Assembly: GCF_014651615.1 (NCBI RefSeq)
Contig: NZ_BMXF01000004.1
Location: 615,802-679,801 of the forward strand
Direction: 5' to 3'
Source of the DNA: Persicitalea jodogahamensis
GTDB taxonomy: Bacteria; Bacteroidota; Bacteroidia; Cytophagales; Spirosomataceae
Length of the DNA stretch: 64,000 bases
The first letter of the stretch is position 1. Each line of letters starts with the position of its first letter. Shown in pieces: positions 36,836 through 46,153 of this stretch. A program made the position numbers and the translations under genes. The notes beneath the pieces are model-generated. The model worked only from the letters and a program-made list of their open reading frames with translations. It was not told the origin of the DNA and did no database searches.

Positions 36836-37501
36836 TATTGATTCTAGGATTGGTTAATAATGACAATATTAATAAAAATCCATGTTTAAACAGCGGAAAT
36901 GCAGCTATTATCAAGAGAGTGCAGTAAAGACTAAGGATAAACATAGAAAGCAATGTTTACTAAAATAAAAGGCTAAATAGTAGTCTAAAATAATTAGCAA
37001 AATACTAAAAATGGCGCCCAAAAATTACTAAAAATAATAGTATTATGTATTTAAGTTTTTCCTCTTATCTGAGTTTATATAGTAGGGGAGGCCGAGTACC
37101 TAGCAAGCATTGTTCCTATACAGGCCGTGAATAAAATGCTACCAATCGTATTGAATCGAAATCCATAGGATTGGTAGTCATTATCACGGATCCTGAATTG
37201 CTTCCAAAGCGAATTCTGCACCAGAACAACTGTCACCAAACTAATCAATGAAGTCAGAAATGCATATAATACAACTATTATACAGCTAGATTTCCTGCTT
37301 CCAGGAGGTTGTTTGTATAAAATCGAGGCATGCTGTCGCCTTGTCCTTATATTTGCCGCAAGTGACAGTAAGAATTAGGCTGTGTGATAACAATATGATA
37401 ATCATTTAAAATGAATAAATATTTTTTAATTATATCTTTTACCCTGTAACCTGCTGTTTTTGAGTATCTTTAAATTAGTTTTATTAAATAAATACTTTAA
37501 C
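36836..37501. other. Long A+T-rich intergenic region with a possible gene remnant
   Basis: The largest gene-poor stretch in the window, between the divergent gapA and dapD genes. It holds their promoters, which I cannot place with confidence. The reverse strand has a 99-codon stretch free of stops (37374 down to the TAA at 37075-37077). Its translation contains two hydrophobic segments (IVVLYAFLTSLISLVTVVLV and TIGSILFTACIGTMLARYS) but has no ATG at its beginning. This may be a small membrane protein with an unusual start or the remnant of a decayed gene. No RNA gene or repeat family is recognised. Confidence 0.4.
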
Positions 37502-38317
37502 ATGAATTATCAAGAAGTCATTGAAAACTGCTGGAAAAATCGTGAATTGATTTCAGCTGTCGAGAATCAGGAGGTCATCAGAAACATCGTTGAGGAGGTG
37601 GACAAAGGGCGGTTAAGGGCAGCTGAGCAACGATCAGACGGCACGTGGCAGGTAAATGAATGGGTGAAAAAAGCAATTATCCTGTATTTTCCCATCCAGC
37701 AGATGTCAATCTCCGAAATCGGGATTTTTGAATACCACGATAAAATGCGCCTGAAAACCGGCTATGCAAGTCTGGGAGTACGAGTTGTTCCGCCAGCCGT
37801 AGCGCGTTATGGCGCATTTTTGGCCAAAGGTGTCATTTTAATGCCCTCTTATGTTAATATTGGCGCGTATGTCGATGAGGGCACCATGGTGGACACATGG
37901 GCGACCGTAGGTAGTTGTGCGCAAATCGGTAAAAATGTCCATCTCAGCGGGGGCGTAGGAATAGGAGGGGTGCTGGAACCAGTCCAGGCAGCACCCGTCA
38001 TTATTGAAGACGGAGCGTTTATAGGTTCCAGATGTATTGTGGTTGAGGGAGCGCATATAGCGACGAGAGCAGTCCTTGGTGCAGGCGTTACAATCACTGG
38101 CAGCTCGAAGATTATCGATGTCACAGGCGACAAACCAGTGGAATACAAAGGCTATGTGCCGGCCGATTCAGTGGTGATCCCAGGTACACTTCCCAAAGAG
38201 TTTAACGCTGGTACCTATCAGGTACCATGTGCTCTTATAATCGGAAAGCGTAAACCAAGCACTGATCTTAAGACTTCGCTGAATGATGCGCTTCGTGATA
38301 ATCAGGTTATAGTTTAG
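37502..38317 (+). CDS. dapD: Tetrahydrodipicolinate N-succinyltransferase
   Basis: A 271-residue trimeric left-handed beta-helix enzyme of the succinylase branch of lysine and diaminopimelate synthesis. The helical N-terminal domain (to ~100) is followed by hexapeptide repeats (GVILMPSYVNIGAYVDEG, VGSCAQIGKNVHLSGGVGIG, VIIEDGAFIGSRCIVVEGA). The frame is open from a TTG at 37460, but the ATG at 37502 (MNYQEVIENCW) gives the family start. Gene is alone between a long leader and a terminator. Confidence 0.96.
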   Translation: MNYQEVIENCWKNRELISAVENQEVIRNIVEEVDKGRLRAAEQRSDGTWQVNEWVKKAIILYFPIQQMSISEIGIFEYHDKMRLKTGYASLGVRVVPPAVARYGAFLAKGVILMPSYVNIGAYVDEGTMVDTWATVGSCAQIGKNVHLSGGVGIGGVLEPVQAAPVIIEDGAFIGSRCIVVEGAHIATRAVLGAGVTITGSSKIIDVTGDKPVEYKGYVPADSVVIPGTLPKEFNAGTYQVPCALIIGKRKPSTDLKTSLNDALRDNQVIV

Positions 38318-38337
38318 CAATGCTCGTATTACTCCAA

Positions 38338-38416
38338 TTAACATTGCTAAATAGTTAGCAATGTTAATCCTAAAAAGCGCGGTCTCACTCATATTGGAAT
38401 GGGACCGCGCTTTTTT
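38338..38416 (+). terminator. Double hairpin after dapD, second one terminator-like
   Basis: First a perfect 13-bp inverted repeat (38338-38350 / 38355-38367, TTAACATTGCTAA) without a U-run. Then a GC-rich hairpin with GCGCGGTC/GACCGCGC arms flanked by A and T runs (38372-38416), which is the likely terminator. A further copy of TTAGCAATG sits at 38314-38322, over the dapD stop codon, and could pair alternatively with the first arm. Confidence 0.75.
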
Positions 38417-38456
38417 ATAAACACATCGCAATCGTAAGTGTATGAGAGGATAGCAC

Positions 38457-38553
38457 ATTTGTAAACTACACAATGCCTATAAACAATTGTCAACAATTAC
38501 AGCTATTTACAAATATATATTGCTTGTTTAACATTATATATTACATTTGTAAA
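38457..38553. promoter_or_regulatory. Promoter and operator-like repeats upstream of the XRE regulator
   Basis: TTG at 38520-38522, a 19-base spacer and TACATTTG at 38542-38549 fit the Bacteroidota promoter pattern. ATTTGTAAA occurs at 38457-38465 and 38545-38553, and its inverse TTTACAAAT at 38506-38514. One copy overlaps the -7 box. The arrangement suggests an operator, possibly for autoregulation by the XRE protein encoded 20 bases downstream. Confidence 0.55.
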
Positions 38554-38572
38554 AATCATAAACGCCTATCGA

Positions 38573-39019
38573 ATGGACTTAAATGACAAAATTAAACAGA
38601 TCTTAGTTGACAAAAGTATATCGCCTTCCCATTTTGCAGATGAAATTGGTGTACAAAGATCAAGCGTTTCACACATTTTGGCTGGGCGAAACAAACCTAG
38701 TCTGGACATTGTGCAGAAAATTATCAGACGGTATCCTGATCTGGGAATGGAATGGATTATGGATGAAGAGGATTTGCCAAACGTAGAGCCCGACCGTAGT
38801 GAAGTGAACTCTGGAAACATTCGTCAAGAGGCTTTTCCCAGGCAATCTTCTACCCCCTTAGATTTGCCTGAAAAAAAGAAGCCTGAACCAAGTACCGTAC
38901 AACGAAATCTCGGGGCTATTCAAATCGACCAAATCTCTCCCCAAACAGCTCAAAAATCAATTGAAAGAATTTTGGTATTCTATTCAGATGGTACTTTCAA
39001 ACAATACACCCCCCAATAA
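38573..39019 (+). CDS. XRE-family helix-turn-helix regulator
   Basis: A 148-residue protein. Residues ~5-62 form a Cro/CI-type helix-turn-helix (ILVDKSISPSHFADEIGV, then RSSVSHILAGRNKPSLDIVQ and the Bacteroidota-typical YPDLGMEWIM). The C-terminal ~85 residues are a Pro/Ser/Lys-rich linker and a short hydrophobic end (RILVFYSDGTFKQYTPQ). No signal peptide. Similar proteins in Bacteroidota are single-gene regulators of unknown targets. The repeats overlapping its promoter are a candidate self-regulatory site. Confidence 0.9.
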   Translation: MDLNDKIKQILVDKSISPSHFADEIGVQRSSVSHILAGRNKPSLDIVQKIIRRYPDLGMEWIMDEEDLPNVEPDRSEVNSGNIRQEAFPRQSSTPLDLPEKKKPEPSTVQRNLGAIQIDQISPQTAQKSIERILVFYSDGTFKQYTPQ

Positions 39020-39318
39020 CTCTAACTTGGTTGACAAATGAGAAGACATGGTGATTTTCTGAATTCAACCACAAACGGATTAAATATCTGATAATTATCC
39101 AAATACAACCTGCTGATTACAAGTCTTATGAGGTACTATGAATCTAAGACTCGTTCAGAAATAAGTTACATATATAAACCTCAATATGACACCTATCCTT
39201 CTGAATATCAGTGATTTGGGACTACCTGTTCCACGTGGATTATAACTACCTATTTATTAGGGAGTTACGCAATTGTCATAAAGTACTTTGAAAGGGATGT
39301 AAACGTTTGGTCTAAATC
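39020..39318. other. Intergenic region, no gene seen
   Basis: About 300 A+T-rich bases between the XRE regulator and the convergent giant protein gene. No convincing open frame, RNA gene or strong terminator hairpin is visible. Confidence 0.5.
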
Positions 39319-42300
39319 TCAATAAAGTACCATTATACTGCCCTTATAAGTTTCAATGGAAGTCCGGATTATATATGTGTAATTACCAGATGGAACCTTT
39401 GTATTATGGAATGTGCCATCCCACGGGTTTTCGTAATTTTCACTATGGAACACCAAACTACCCCAGCGATTATAAATATTTATACTTTCCACCAATTCTT
39501 TTCCGTTGGCCACCATTAGCAAATCATTAATCCCATCACCATTGGGGGTGAAAGCGTCCGGAATATAGATTCTGTCTACAACAATTATCTCGGTGGTATC
39601 CGCAGCTGTACATCCTCCGGGCGTTTTGCCAACTAAAACATAGCTGGTAGTTTGGTCCGGGAAAGCCTTTGTTTTCAATGCATCCGGATCGTCTAAGCCA
39701 TAAGATGGAGTCCAGAGATAATTGGCATCTTGGGCAGATGAAGAACTCGTTGGGTCAAGTATGGTACTTCCACCTCGTCGAATAATAATTTTGTCCGGGA
39801 GCTCTACTGCAATCATCTCCTCTGCGATAAAAACGCTATCCCTGTTTGAACAGTTATTCTGCTTGTCAATTATCGTAAGCTGATAAAAGCCTCCTTCGCT
39901 GACGGTCAAGCGTGATCCCGTTTCGGCCAATATCTTTGAGTTAAACTGCCATGTATAATTATAAGAATCATTAGCCTGGGCTTCCAGATCCAGTTTGTTG
40001 CCTGAGCATAAAACCTCACTCGCTCGGAGAATTTCTGCTTCTGGACTATCAAATACCACTACCTCAACTGGCTTGGATGTCGCTGGTCCGGCACAGTGCT
40101 TTCCTGCGTCGTAGTTTTTTTCTACAGTATAAAACCCTTCTTTGGATAAAGGCAGCGCCGCGGAATTAGCGTTTTTAATTAATATGCCATCCAGGTACCA
40201 TTGATATACCCAATCACCCGGATTTTGTATTTCAAGCATTTTTGTCTCTCCGGCACAAAACGCTATCGCCTCAGTAGTTTGACCGTTATAATAAATAGTT
40301 GGAGTGGGAATAGTTGAAGTGTCCGATTTTACATCGAATTTCTCCTGTGATGTGCAGCCGTTCTCTTCATTGGTTACGACCAACTGATACATTCCTATCT
40401 CATTTACAGAAACACTTGCTTCGGAACCAATGATATTGGGGTTCTGCTCATATAACCAACGGTAGGTGTAAGATTCATTAGCCGTAGTTTCAATATCAAT
40501 TGATCCGCCTGGACACAAGGCTATATTGTTTCCATTGATATCTATGATTGGTGGATTGCCTGGAATCAGGTTAACCGATTTTGAAATTGAAAACAATCTA
40601 CACAGTTCGCTATTCTTAAATCTTCGTGTAACTGAGTATTTACCAACTTTCGATGCATAATGTGTATCACCATCTCCACCTGGAATATCTGAACCGTCAA
40701 GCTTCCATTGATAGGTCCAATCCCCCGGTTCTCTTATTTGGAGAAGTACGGGTCTCTCAGGACAAATTTCTATACTTGTTTCAACGCTGTTGTTGCTTTC
40801 AATTAGAGGAACCGGCGGAAGGCTGCAATCAATTACGATGACCTGGATACTGTCCAGTGCAACACATCCATTTTCAGTCATTACATTTAATATGTAGCTT
40901 ATGGATTGGTTTGGTCTGACAACGGGTTGCGCCACAGCTGAGTTGTCCAAGCCAGTTTTAGGTGACCAGGAATACCTGACTGGAACCAAAGATTTGACAT
41001 CGGGTAGGAGAGTGACACTCTCCCCACGAAGTACCGAAATTTGTGAAGGGAGATCAACAAAGACTTCCTCTTTAAACACCTCCGCGGCCGTACTTGCCAT
41101 GCAGCCACTAACTTTATCACGAACTACCAATGAATATATCCCCGCATCATTTACGGATAACACTGGTCCAGCTTCCGGCAAAATATCAGAGCCGCGGCTC
41201 CACTCATAGGTATAAAATTCATTTGTAGTAGCTGTAAGATTCAAACTTTCACCTCCGCATAAAGTACCCTTCGATTGCACAATATTCGCAACGGGTGGTT
41301 TTGAATATACTAGTTCTACGGGCTGGGAGGTAGCAGTCCCGGTACATTGCTGATTGAGTGGTCGCTTAGCTACTGTATATACTCCTGCTTCGCGCGCTTC
41401 AAATTTTCGATTTGTGGCTCCCGTAATACTTTGACCACCTCGATACCATTGGTACAACCAATCACCTGGTTCCTGAACCTCAAACATCTTCGTTTGACCT
41501 TCGCAGATTTCTGCTTTATTATCCGATTGAGAGTCACTAAGAATGATTGGAACAGAAGGTGGCGGATTGCATTCAATAACAAGAGACTGATAATCCCGCC
41601 TTACTGCGCCGATTCGCACGCCATTGCGATATTCTTCACAGAGAACAGTAAATACGAATAAGCCCAGTTGATTAGCTGTCACCGTGATTTGTCCGGTTCG
41701 GGCGTCTATGCTCAACGCGGGATTCCCTGGAATGGCATTCTGGGCGGAAAATCCAGCTGACCAGTCAACTATTGGGTAGCCGGCTTTCGGTGAATCTGTT
41801 CCATCGGGTTCCTGAAGACTTGTATTTCCCCTTAGCGGCGTGACCAGCGAGTAGCGGAGCTCGTCACCGTCGGCATCTGTTGCACCTACATTCGTAGTGT
41901 AGAGAACATCCTTACAGATGTAGTCTCCATTGGGGACATTAAAAATGGGTGAAGAATTTTTTATAGATATCGGAGGAAACTCCAGATAAAAAACCAATCC
42001 ACTCTCACCAGGAGACCGGATATTGCCAATTGCCGCATTGCGGCAACACCTTTCCCAAACGATGTAGTAGCCCCCCGGATCATTAAATTCGCCTGGGTTC
42101 AGGGTAACTACGCTGCTATAAATTCCAACCTGGCTATCAAGAGAGCGTAATTGTGTACAGATATCATTCTGGTAGTCTACCTTACTGAAAGACTGCAAAG
42201 GAATTGAACTCCTTTGAATAAGTGCATTATCACGTTTGCGATAAAACAGCATTTCAGCCCGAGGGTCCCGGTTGGCTACGGTCAAGTTGGCTTTATCCCA

Positions 42301-42444
42301 AAATTGGATCATTGAGATCGTGAATTGGTTGGCCTGTCCGGTGGTCTCCATTCGTATCTCCCCACCCAAAATATGGCTGGCCCAACTATGCAATGGACCC
42401 AAAATACTAATAGCAAAAAGGATGAAAGAAAGAATTTTCTTCAT
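39319..42444 (-). CDS. T9SS-exported multi-Ig giant protein, gliding-motility-associated C-terminal domain
   Basis: A 1041-residue secreted protein. A signal peptide is cut near SWA, leaving SHILGGE. The N-terminal module (to ~295) has GYYIVWERCCRN (125-136) and a DADGDELRYSLVTPLRG stretch. Then come three pairs of Ig-like domains: type A with GDW(L/T/V)YQW, type B with (F/S)YTYEW-like motifs. Interspersed are two PKD-like domains with a SWSPKTGLD-type or LWTPSYGLD motif, giving the order A-B-PKD-A-B-A-B-PKD. It ends with a type B sorting domain (IPDAFTPNGDGINDLLMV, then YNRWGSLVF and a final strand YKGSIMVLY). Probably a surface adhesin or structural protein. Paralogous to the genes upstream on the same strand and at 1.5-3.7 kb. 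Confidence 0.93.
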   Translation of the reverse strand: MKKILSFILFAISILGPLHSWASHILGGEIRMETTGQANQFTISMIQFWDKANLTVANRDPRAEMLFYRKRDNALIQRSSIPLQSFSKVDYQNDICTQLRSLDSQVGIYSSVVTLNPGEFNDPGGYYIVWERCCRNAAIGNIRSPGESGLVFYLEFPPISIKNSSPIFNVPNGDYICKDVLYTTNVGATDADGDELRYSLVTPLRGNTSLQEPDGTDSPKAGYPIVDWSAGFSAQNAIPGNPALSIDARTGQITVTANQLGLFVFTVLCEEYRNGVRIGAVRRDYQSLVIECNPPPSVPIILSDSQSDNKAEICEGQTKMFEVQEPGDWLYQWYRGGQSITGATNRKFEAREAGVYTVAKRPLNQQCTGTATSQPVELVYSKPPVANIVQSKGTLCGGESLNLTATTNEFYTYEWSRGSDILPEAGPVLSVNDAGIYSLVVRDKVSGCMASTAAEVFKEEVFVDLPSQISVLRGESVTLLPDVKSLVPVRYSWSPKTGLDNSAVAQPVVRPNQSISYILNVMTENGCVALDSIQVIVIDCSLPPVPLIESNNSVETSIEICPERPVLLQIREPGDWTYQWKLDGSDIPGGDGDTHYASKVGKYSVTRRFKNSELCRLFSISKSVNLIPGNPPIIDINGNNIALCPGGSIDIETTANESYTYRWLYEQNPNIIGSEASVSVNEIGMYQLVVTNEENGCTSQEKFDVKSDTSTIPTPTIYYNGQTTEAIAFCAGETKMLEIQNPGDWVYQWYLDGILIKNANSAALPLSKEGFYTVEKNYDAGKHCAGPATSKPVEVVVFDSPEAEILRASEVLCSGNKLDLEAQANDSYNYTWQFNSKILAETGSRLTVSEGGFYQLTIIDKQNNCSNRDSVFIAEEMIAVELPDKIIIRRGGSTILDPTSSSSAQDANYLWTPSYGLDDPDALKTKAFPDQTTSYVLVGKTPGGCTAADTTEIIVVDRIYIPDAFTPNGDGINDLLMVANGKELVESINIYNRWGSLVFHSENYENPWDGTFHNTKVPSGNYTYIIRTSIETYKGSIMVLY

Positions 42445-42518
42445 AGGAGGCTAGCAATAGATCTTTGCCTCCTCAACGCAGAAATAACCGACAGACAGCG
42501 TTCGGCAGAGAAAGATCC

Positions 42519-44393
42519 CTAATAAATAACAGTTATCACCCCTTCGTACATTAAGAAAGGTGTCTTAATCTGATAGATATACGAGCCAGCAGGCACAAAA
42601 GATTCTCTATAGCGTCCGTCCCAGGGACTCTCGTAGTGTTGGTTCTGGTAAACTACGCTTCCCCAACGGTTAAAAATCCTGATATCCTCAATTTGGTCAT
42701 CGCCGTTTCTGATTACAAACAGGTCGTTAATACCATCTCCGTTTGGACTGAAGGCATCTGGGATGAATAGCCGATCGATGACAAATAAATTAATAGTATC
42801 CGACGCAATACATCCAATAGGGGAGGTAACCTGTAGAACGTACGCTCTATTATCATCAGGGGTCACTGTCGGCACTGAGTCGGTAGTACTGCTAAGTCCC
42901 TCTGGTGGAAACCAACTATAACTGACCGGCCCATTGGTTGATTCGACTTTGGGCCGTAAGGGTAAGGAGCTTCCTCGCAGCAAACTCGCGCGGGCGGGCA
43001 AACTGACCGAAATCTCCTCCACGCTGACCCTTGCACTATCTCGTGCAGTGCATCCATTTTTTTCATCCCGAACCAACAAATGGTACCATGCCTGCTCTGA
43101 TACTTTCAGGGTTTTGCCATTTTCAGAAAGCTTCTCGAATCCTTTGGTCCATTCATACGAATAGGTGTTTCCCTCATTGGCCAGGAGAGACAGTTCTTTT
43201 CCCGCGCAAATCGTATCCGTTGCCCGGCTTATTATTGCGGGTGGGGGAGTACCCTGTACCAATTTGACTAGTTGCGATGCCGTATCCCTGGAGCACTGGT
43301 CCTTAAAACTTTTTACCACCGCATAGCTTCCCGTGTCCCGGGCGGTAATGGACGGGCTGGTCTCCCCGGGAATGTTCTGGCCGTTAAGTTGCCACTGATA
43401 AGACCAGTTGGGAGCAGTTTCCGTGTCGAGTACGATCGGACGCTCTTCACAAAATTCCAAAATATTAGCCTTTACTTTCTCGTGATACACAAAAGGCTCG
43501 GGGGGGGTATTCTTGCTGCATTCAATTACCAGAAGCTGAAAATCGCGACGAACTAAACCGATCTTCACTCCATTACGGTATTCTTCCACCTGAATGGTAA
43601 AAACATACAGACCCAGTTGGTCGGCCACAACGGTGAGATTCCCGTTACGCTCATTGATTTTCAAGCTGGGGCTCCCAGGTATCATATTTTGGTCTGAAAT
43701 TCCGGCTGACCAGTTCACCAATGCATATCCAGACTTGGGAGAGTCATTACCGATTGGATTGGTGCGGCCAGTGTTGCCCCGCATTGGAGTGACAAGGGAG
43801 TAGCGCAGTTCATCATCGTCAGCATCCCTGGCCGACATATTCATCGAGAAGGTTTGATCCTTACAGATATAGTCACCATTAGGGAAGGAAAAGACCGGTG
43901 ATGAATTTTGGGTAGTTAGCGGCGGAAATTCCAAATAGAAAACCATACCGTTTGATCCCGGAGCGTCTATGTTATTGATGTCATCGTTGCGGCAACATCT
44001 TTCCCATACAATATAATATCCCTGCGGATCATCGAAATCGGATGGTGGTAGCGTTACCGTCGACTTATAAGTACCTTCTATAGTTTTAAGAGAGCGATAC
44101 GCAGCGCAGGCCTGGTTTTGATAGCTGACATTCCGACGGGAAACGAAAGGAAGATTACTCTTAAATACCAGCCTGTTATCACGCTTCCGATAGAATAACA
44201 ACTCAGCACTCTGATCAGTATTTCCGTTCGTAAGCGTGTTCTCATCCCAAAATTGCACAAGCGTCATAGTATACCGGTTGGCAGTCGCAGTTGCTTCCAT
44301 GCGGATTTCACCTCCGACAATATGGCGCGCATTCGCAGACATTCCATATCCTATTAAAACAGTACAAAACAGTAATTGTAAAGTTTTCTTCAT
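42519..44393 (-). CDS. T9SS-exported protein, shorter paralogue
   Basis: A 624-residue paralogue of the adjacent 1041-residue protein. Signal peptide to about ANA, mature start RHIVGGE. The N-terminal module has GYYIVWERCCRN (125-136), and the repeat region contains only one A-B Ig pair and one PKD-like domain before the type B C-terminal sorting domain (IPDAFSPNGDGINDLFVI, FNRWGSVVY). It lies 74 bases upstream of the longer paralogue on the same strand, so the pair likely arose by tandem duplication and may be cotranscribed. Function not known; probably a surface protein. Confidence 0.93.
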   Translation of the reverse strand: MKKTLQLLFCTVLIGYGMSANARHIVGGEIRMEATATANRYTMTLVQFWDENTLTNGNTDQSAELLFYRKRDNRLVFKSNLPFVSRRNVSYQNQACAAYRSLKTIEGTYKSTVTLPPSDFDDPQGYYIVWERCCRNDDINNIDAPGSNGMVFYLEFPPLTTQNSSPVFSFPNGDYICKDQTFSMNMSARDADDDELRYSLVTPMRGNTGRTNPIGNDSPKSGYALVNWSAGISDQNMIPGSPSLKINERNGNLTVVADQLGLYVFTIQVEEYRNGVKIGLVRRDFQLLVIECSKNTPPEPFVYHEKVKANILEFCEERPIVLDTETAPNWSYQWQLNGQNIPGETSPSITARDTGSYAVVKSFKDQCSRDTASQLVKLVQGTPPPAIISRATDTICAGKELSLLANEGNTYSYEWTKGFEKLSENGKTLKVSEQAWYHLLVRDEKNGCTARDSARVSVEEISVSLPARASLLRGSSLPLRPKVESTNGPVSYSWFPPEGLSSTTDSVPTVTPDDNRAYVLQVTSPIGCIASDTINLFVIDRLFIPDAFSPNGDGINDLFVIRNGDDQIEDIRIFNRWGSVVYQNQHYESPWDGRYRESFVPAGSYIYQIKTPFLMYEGVITVIY

Positions 44394-44584
44394 ACTTGCA
44401 TCAAAGAAATATTAAATAGTACGCAACATATTGGTCATGCGACGCATAAGTTAGTAAAAAATGTAATAGGCCTTGTTTTACTTATACAAATCAATTTTCT
44501 CTCACTCCTTTGAAATGAGCATTTTGACATTAAACAATATTGATTCGAATGTTTTATAATTTATATTATGTTAAATAGATATTT

Positions 44585-44622
44585 CAATAATAAAGCACTC
44601 ATAGATATGAGTGCTTTATTAT
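44585..44622 (-). terminator. Terminator after the gyrA-TPR unit
   Basis: A perfect 17-bp inverted repeat (44585-44601 / 44606-44622) with a 4-base loop. It lies 8 bases beyond the stop of the TPR gene on the reverse strand, with an A+T-rich end. Confidence 0.82.
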
Positions 44623-44629
44623 TACTCAA

Positions 44630-46093
44630 TTATTGTGCTGCAATGCACTCTACCTTTTTCCCTTCAAACTGGGCTAAGACGTTATTTAAGGTTTCCAGTG
44701 TAGAACTGGCTTCCTCCATATCAGGCTTCGCCTTCACGGCTTTTTCGAAATAAGGTTTTGCTTTTTTGAAAAGCCCACACACCTTGCCTTCAACCACTTT
44801 ACCTGACTTCTGATATTCCTGCATGTCCATGTTGTCTATCTCACGCTTGTTCTCTACTGCTTCGTTAAAATAGATTACACCCAAATTAAACAATGCGTCG
44901 TAGTTTTCAGGCTCAGCAGCCAGCGCCTTTTGATAGCTGTCAAGAATGTCTTTCTTGGTAGCGGTATATTTCGCCTGCAAGTCGGCTAGTTCTTTTTCGG
45001 CAGCTGCCTTATCAGGACTGTTGGCTTTCTCAGCCATTGCTTTTACGTCAGCCTCGTACTTGGCGACATTCGTCTTTGCCTCATCCCGTGACGCAGTCAC
45101 TTCATCGAGTTGGCGCTTTAAATCAGCGCTTTTGGGCTGCTTCTTCAGTAAGCCCGTGATCCGCTTGATCTCTCCCTCATAAATATTCAGCTTATCTTTT
45201 TCATCAGCAAGCTGCTTAGCCATTTTATCAGCCTGACCACCCGTTGCTCCGATTTTTTCCTGAAGCTCACGGATTTGTCCCGCCCGCTTAATGTTGATAT
45301 TATCATACAGGATACCGAGGTTGACCAGATTCGTAACATTGGAAGGATCCTTAGCCGTCAACTCTTGCAATTGTTTGATAGCCATGTCCTCATTACCGGA
45401 GGCCAGGTGAATGTTTACAATTTCAGACTTCAAATCTTTGTTATCGGGGCTCTGTTCCAACCCTTTCTCCAACGTAGCAATAGCCTTGTCAAACTGGTTA
45501 TCCGCCCGGTACAGCTGAGCCAATCCATAATAAACGCTGGGGTCTTTGCCACCATTGGCCATGTACTTATTGAATTCATCAATGGCAATATCCTTTTTGT
45601 CGGCCTGCTGAGCAGCGATACCGCCATACAGAGTAGCCAGGGTATCTTTCTTGTTGATCTCCTGCGCCCTTTGAAATAATTCAAGCGCTTTGACCATATT
45701 CTGGCCCTGATAGTGCTCTGCTCCTTGCTTCACGAAGGCATTGTAGAGATTACCCTCAGTTCCAGCCAAAATATCCGTGGCTTCTTTAGACAAGCGCCCC
45801 GGTGCGCCTTTTTTATTGACGTCCAGTTCTATAACTTTCTTATAAGCATCATATGCTTCAATTACTGCACTGGAATCAAGCGAAGAATATTGCAGAGCAA
45901 TGTCCTGATACGTTTTGGCACGATCCATCCATGTAGCTGCTTTTGCGGCACTCTTCTCGTCTTTAATATCGCTGTCACTCTTCTCTTTATCCTTTTGGAC
46001 TTGTTTCATCATCACCTCATCCACAGCGGAATTTTGCGCCATGGCTAAGCCGCTGAAGAGGCCCAGTCCCAAAACAAAAATTATCTTTTTCAT
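44630..46093 (-). CDS. Exported TPR protein with coiled coil
   Basis: A 487-residue protein with a signal peptide (to about MAQ, residue 20) and TPR-like units (about 60-280, e.g. GIAAQQADKKDIAIDEFNKY and LAQLYRADNQFDKAIATLEK). A Lys/Glu/Ala-rich coiled coil (~285-390) follows, then a last TPR-like part (YDALFNLGVIYFNEAVE). Probably periplasmic and a scaffold. It lies 60 bases downstream of gyrA on the same strand and probably shares its transcript. Confidence 0.85.
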   Translation of the reverse strand: MKKIIFVLGLGLFSGLAMAQNSAVDEVMMKQVQKDKEKSDSDIKDEKSAAKAATWMDRAKTYQDIALQYSSLDSSAVIEAYDAYKKVIELDVNKKGAPGRLSKEATDILAGTEGNLYNAFVKQGAEHYQGQNMVKALELFQRAQEINKKDTLATLYGGIAAQQADKKDIAIDEFNKYMANGGKDPSVYYGLAQLYRADNQFDKAIATLEKGLEQSPDNKDLKSEIVNIHLASGNEDMAIKQLQELTAKDPSNVTNLVNLGILYDNINIKRAGQIRELQEKIGATGGQADKMAKQLADEKDKLNIYEGEIKRITGLLKKQPKSADLKRQLDEVTASRDEAKTNVAKYEADVKAMAEKANSPDKAAAEKELADLQAKYTATKKDILDSYQKALAAEPENYDALFNLGVIYFNEAVENKREIDNMDMQEYQKSGKVVEGKVCGLFKKAKPYFEKAVKAKPDMEEASSTLETLNNVLAQFEGKKVECIAAQ

Positions 46094-46153
46094 ATACTGA
46101 TTTGATTGGTTGGTGGTTGTCTTACTATTTTAGGTTAAAAATTAGTTAAAAAA

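Noticed and set aside
1536-44393. The IVGGE start of the T9SS giant proteins recalls the activated N-terminus of trypsin-like proteases
   Set aside because: None of the three proteins has the His-Asp-Ser context of a trypsin fold, so the similarity is likely chance.
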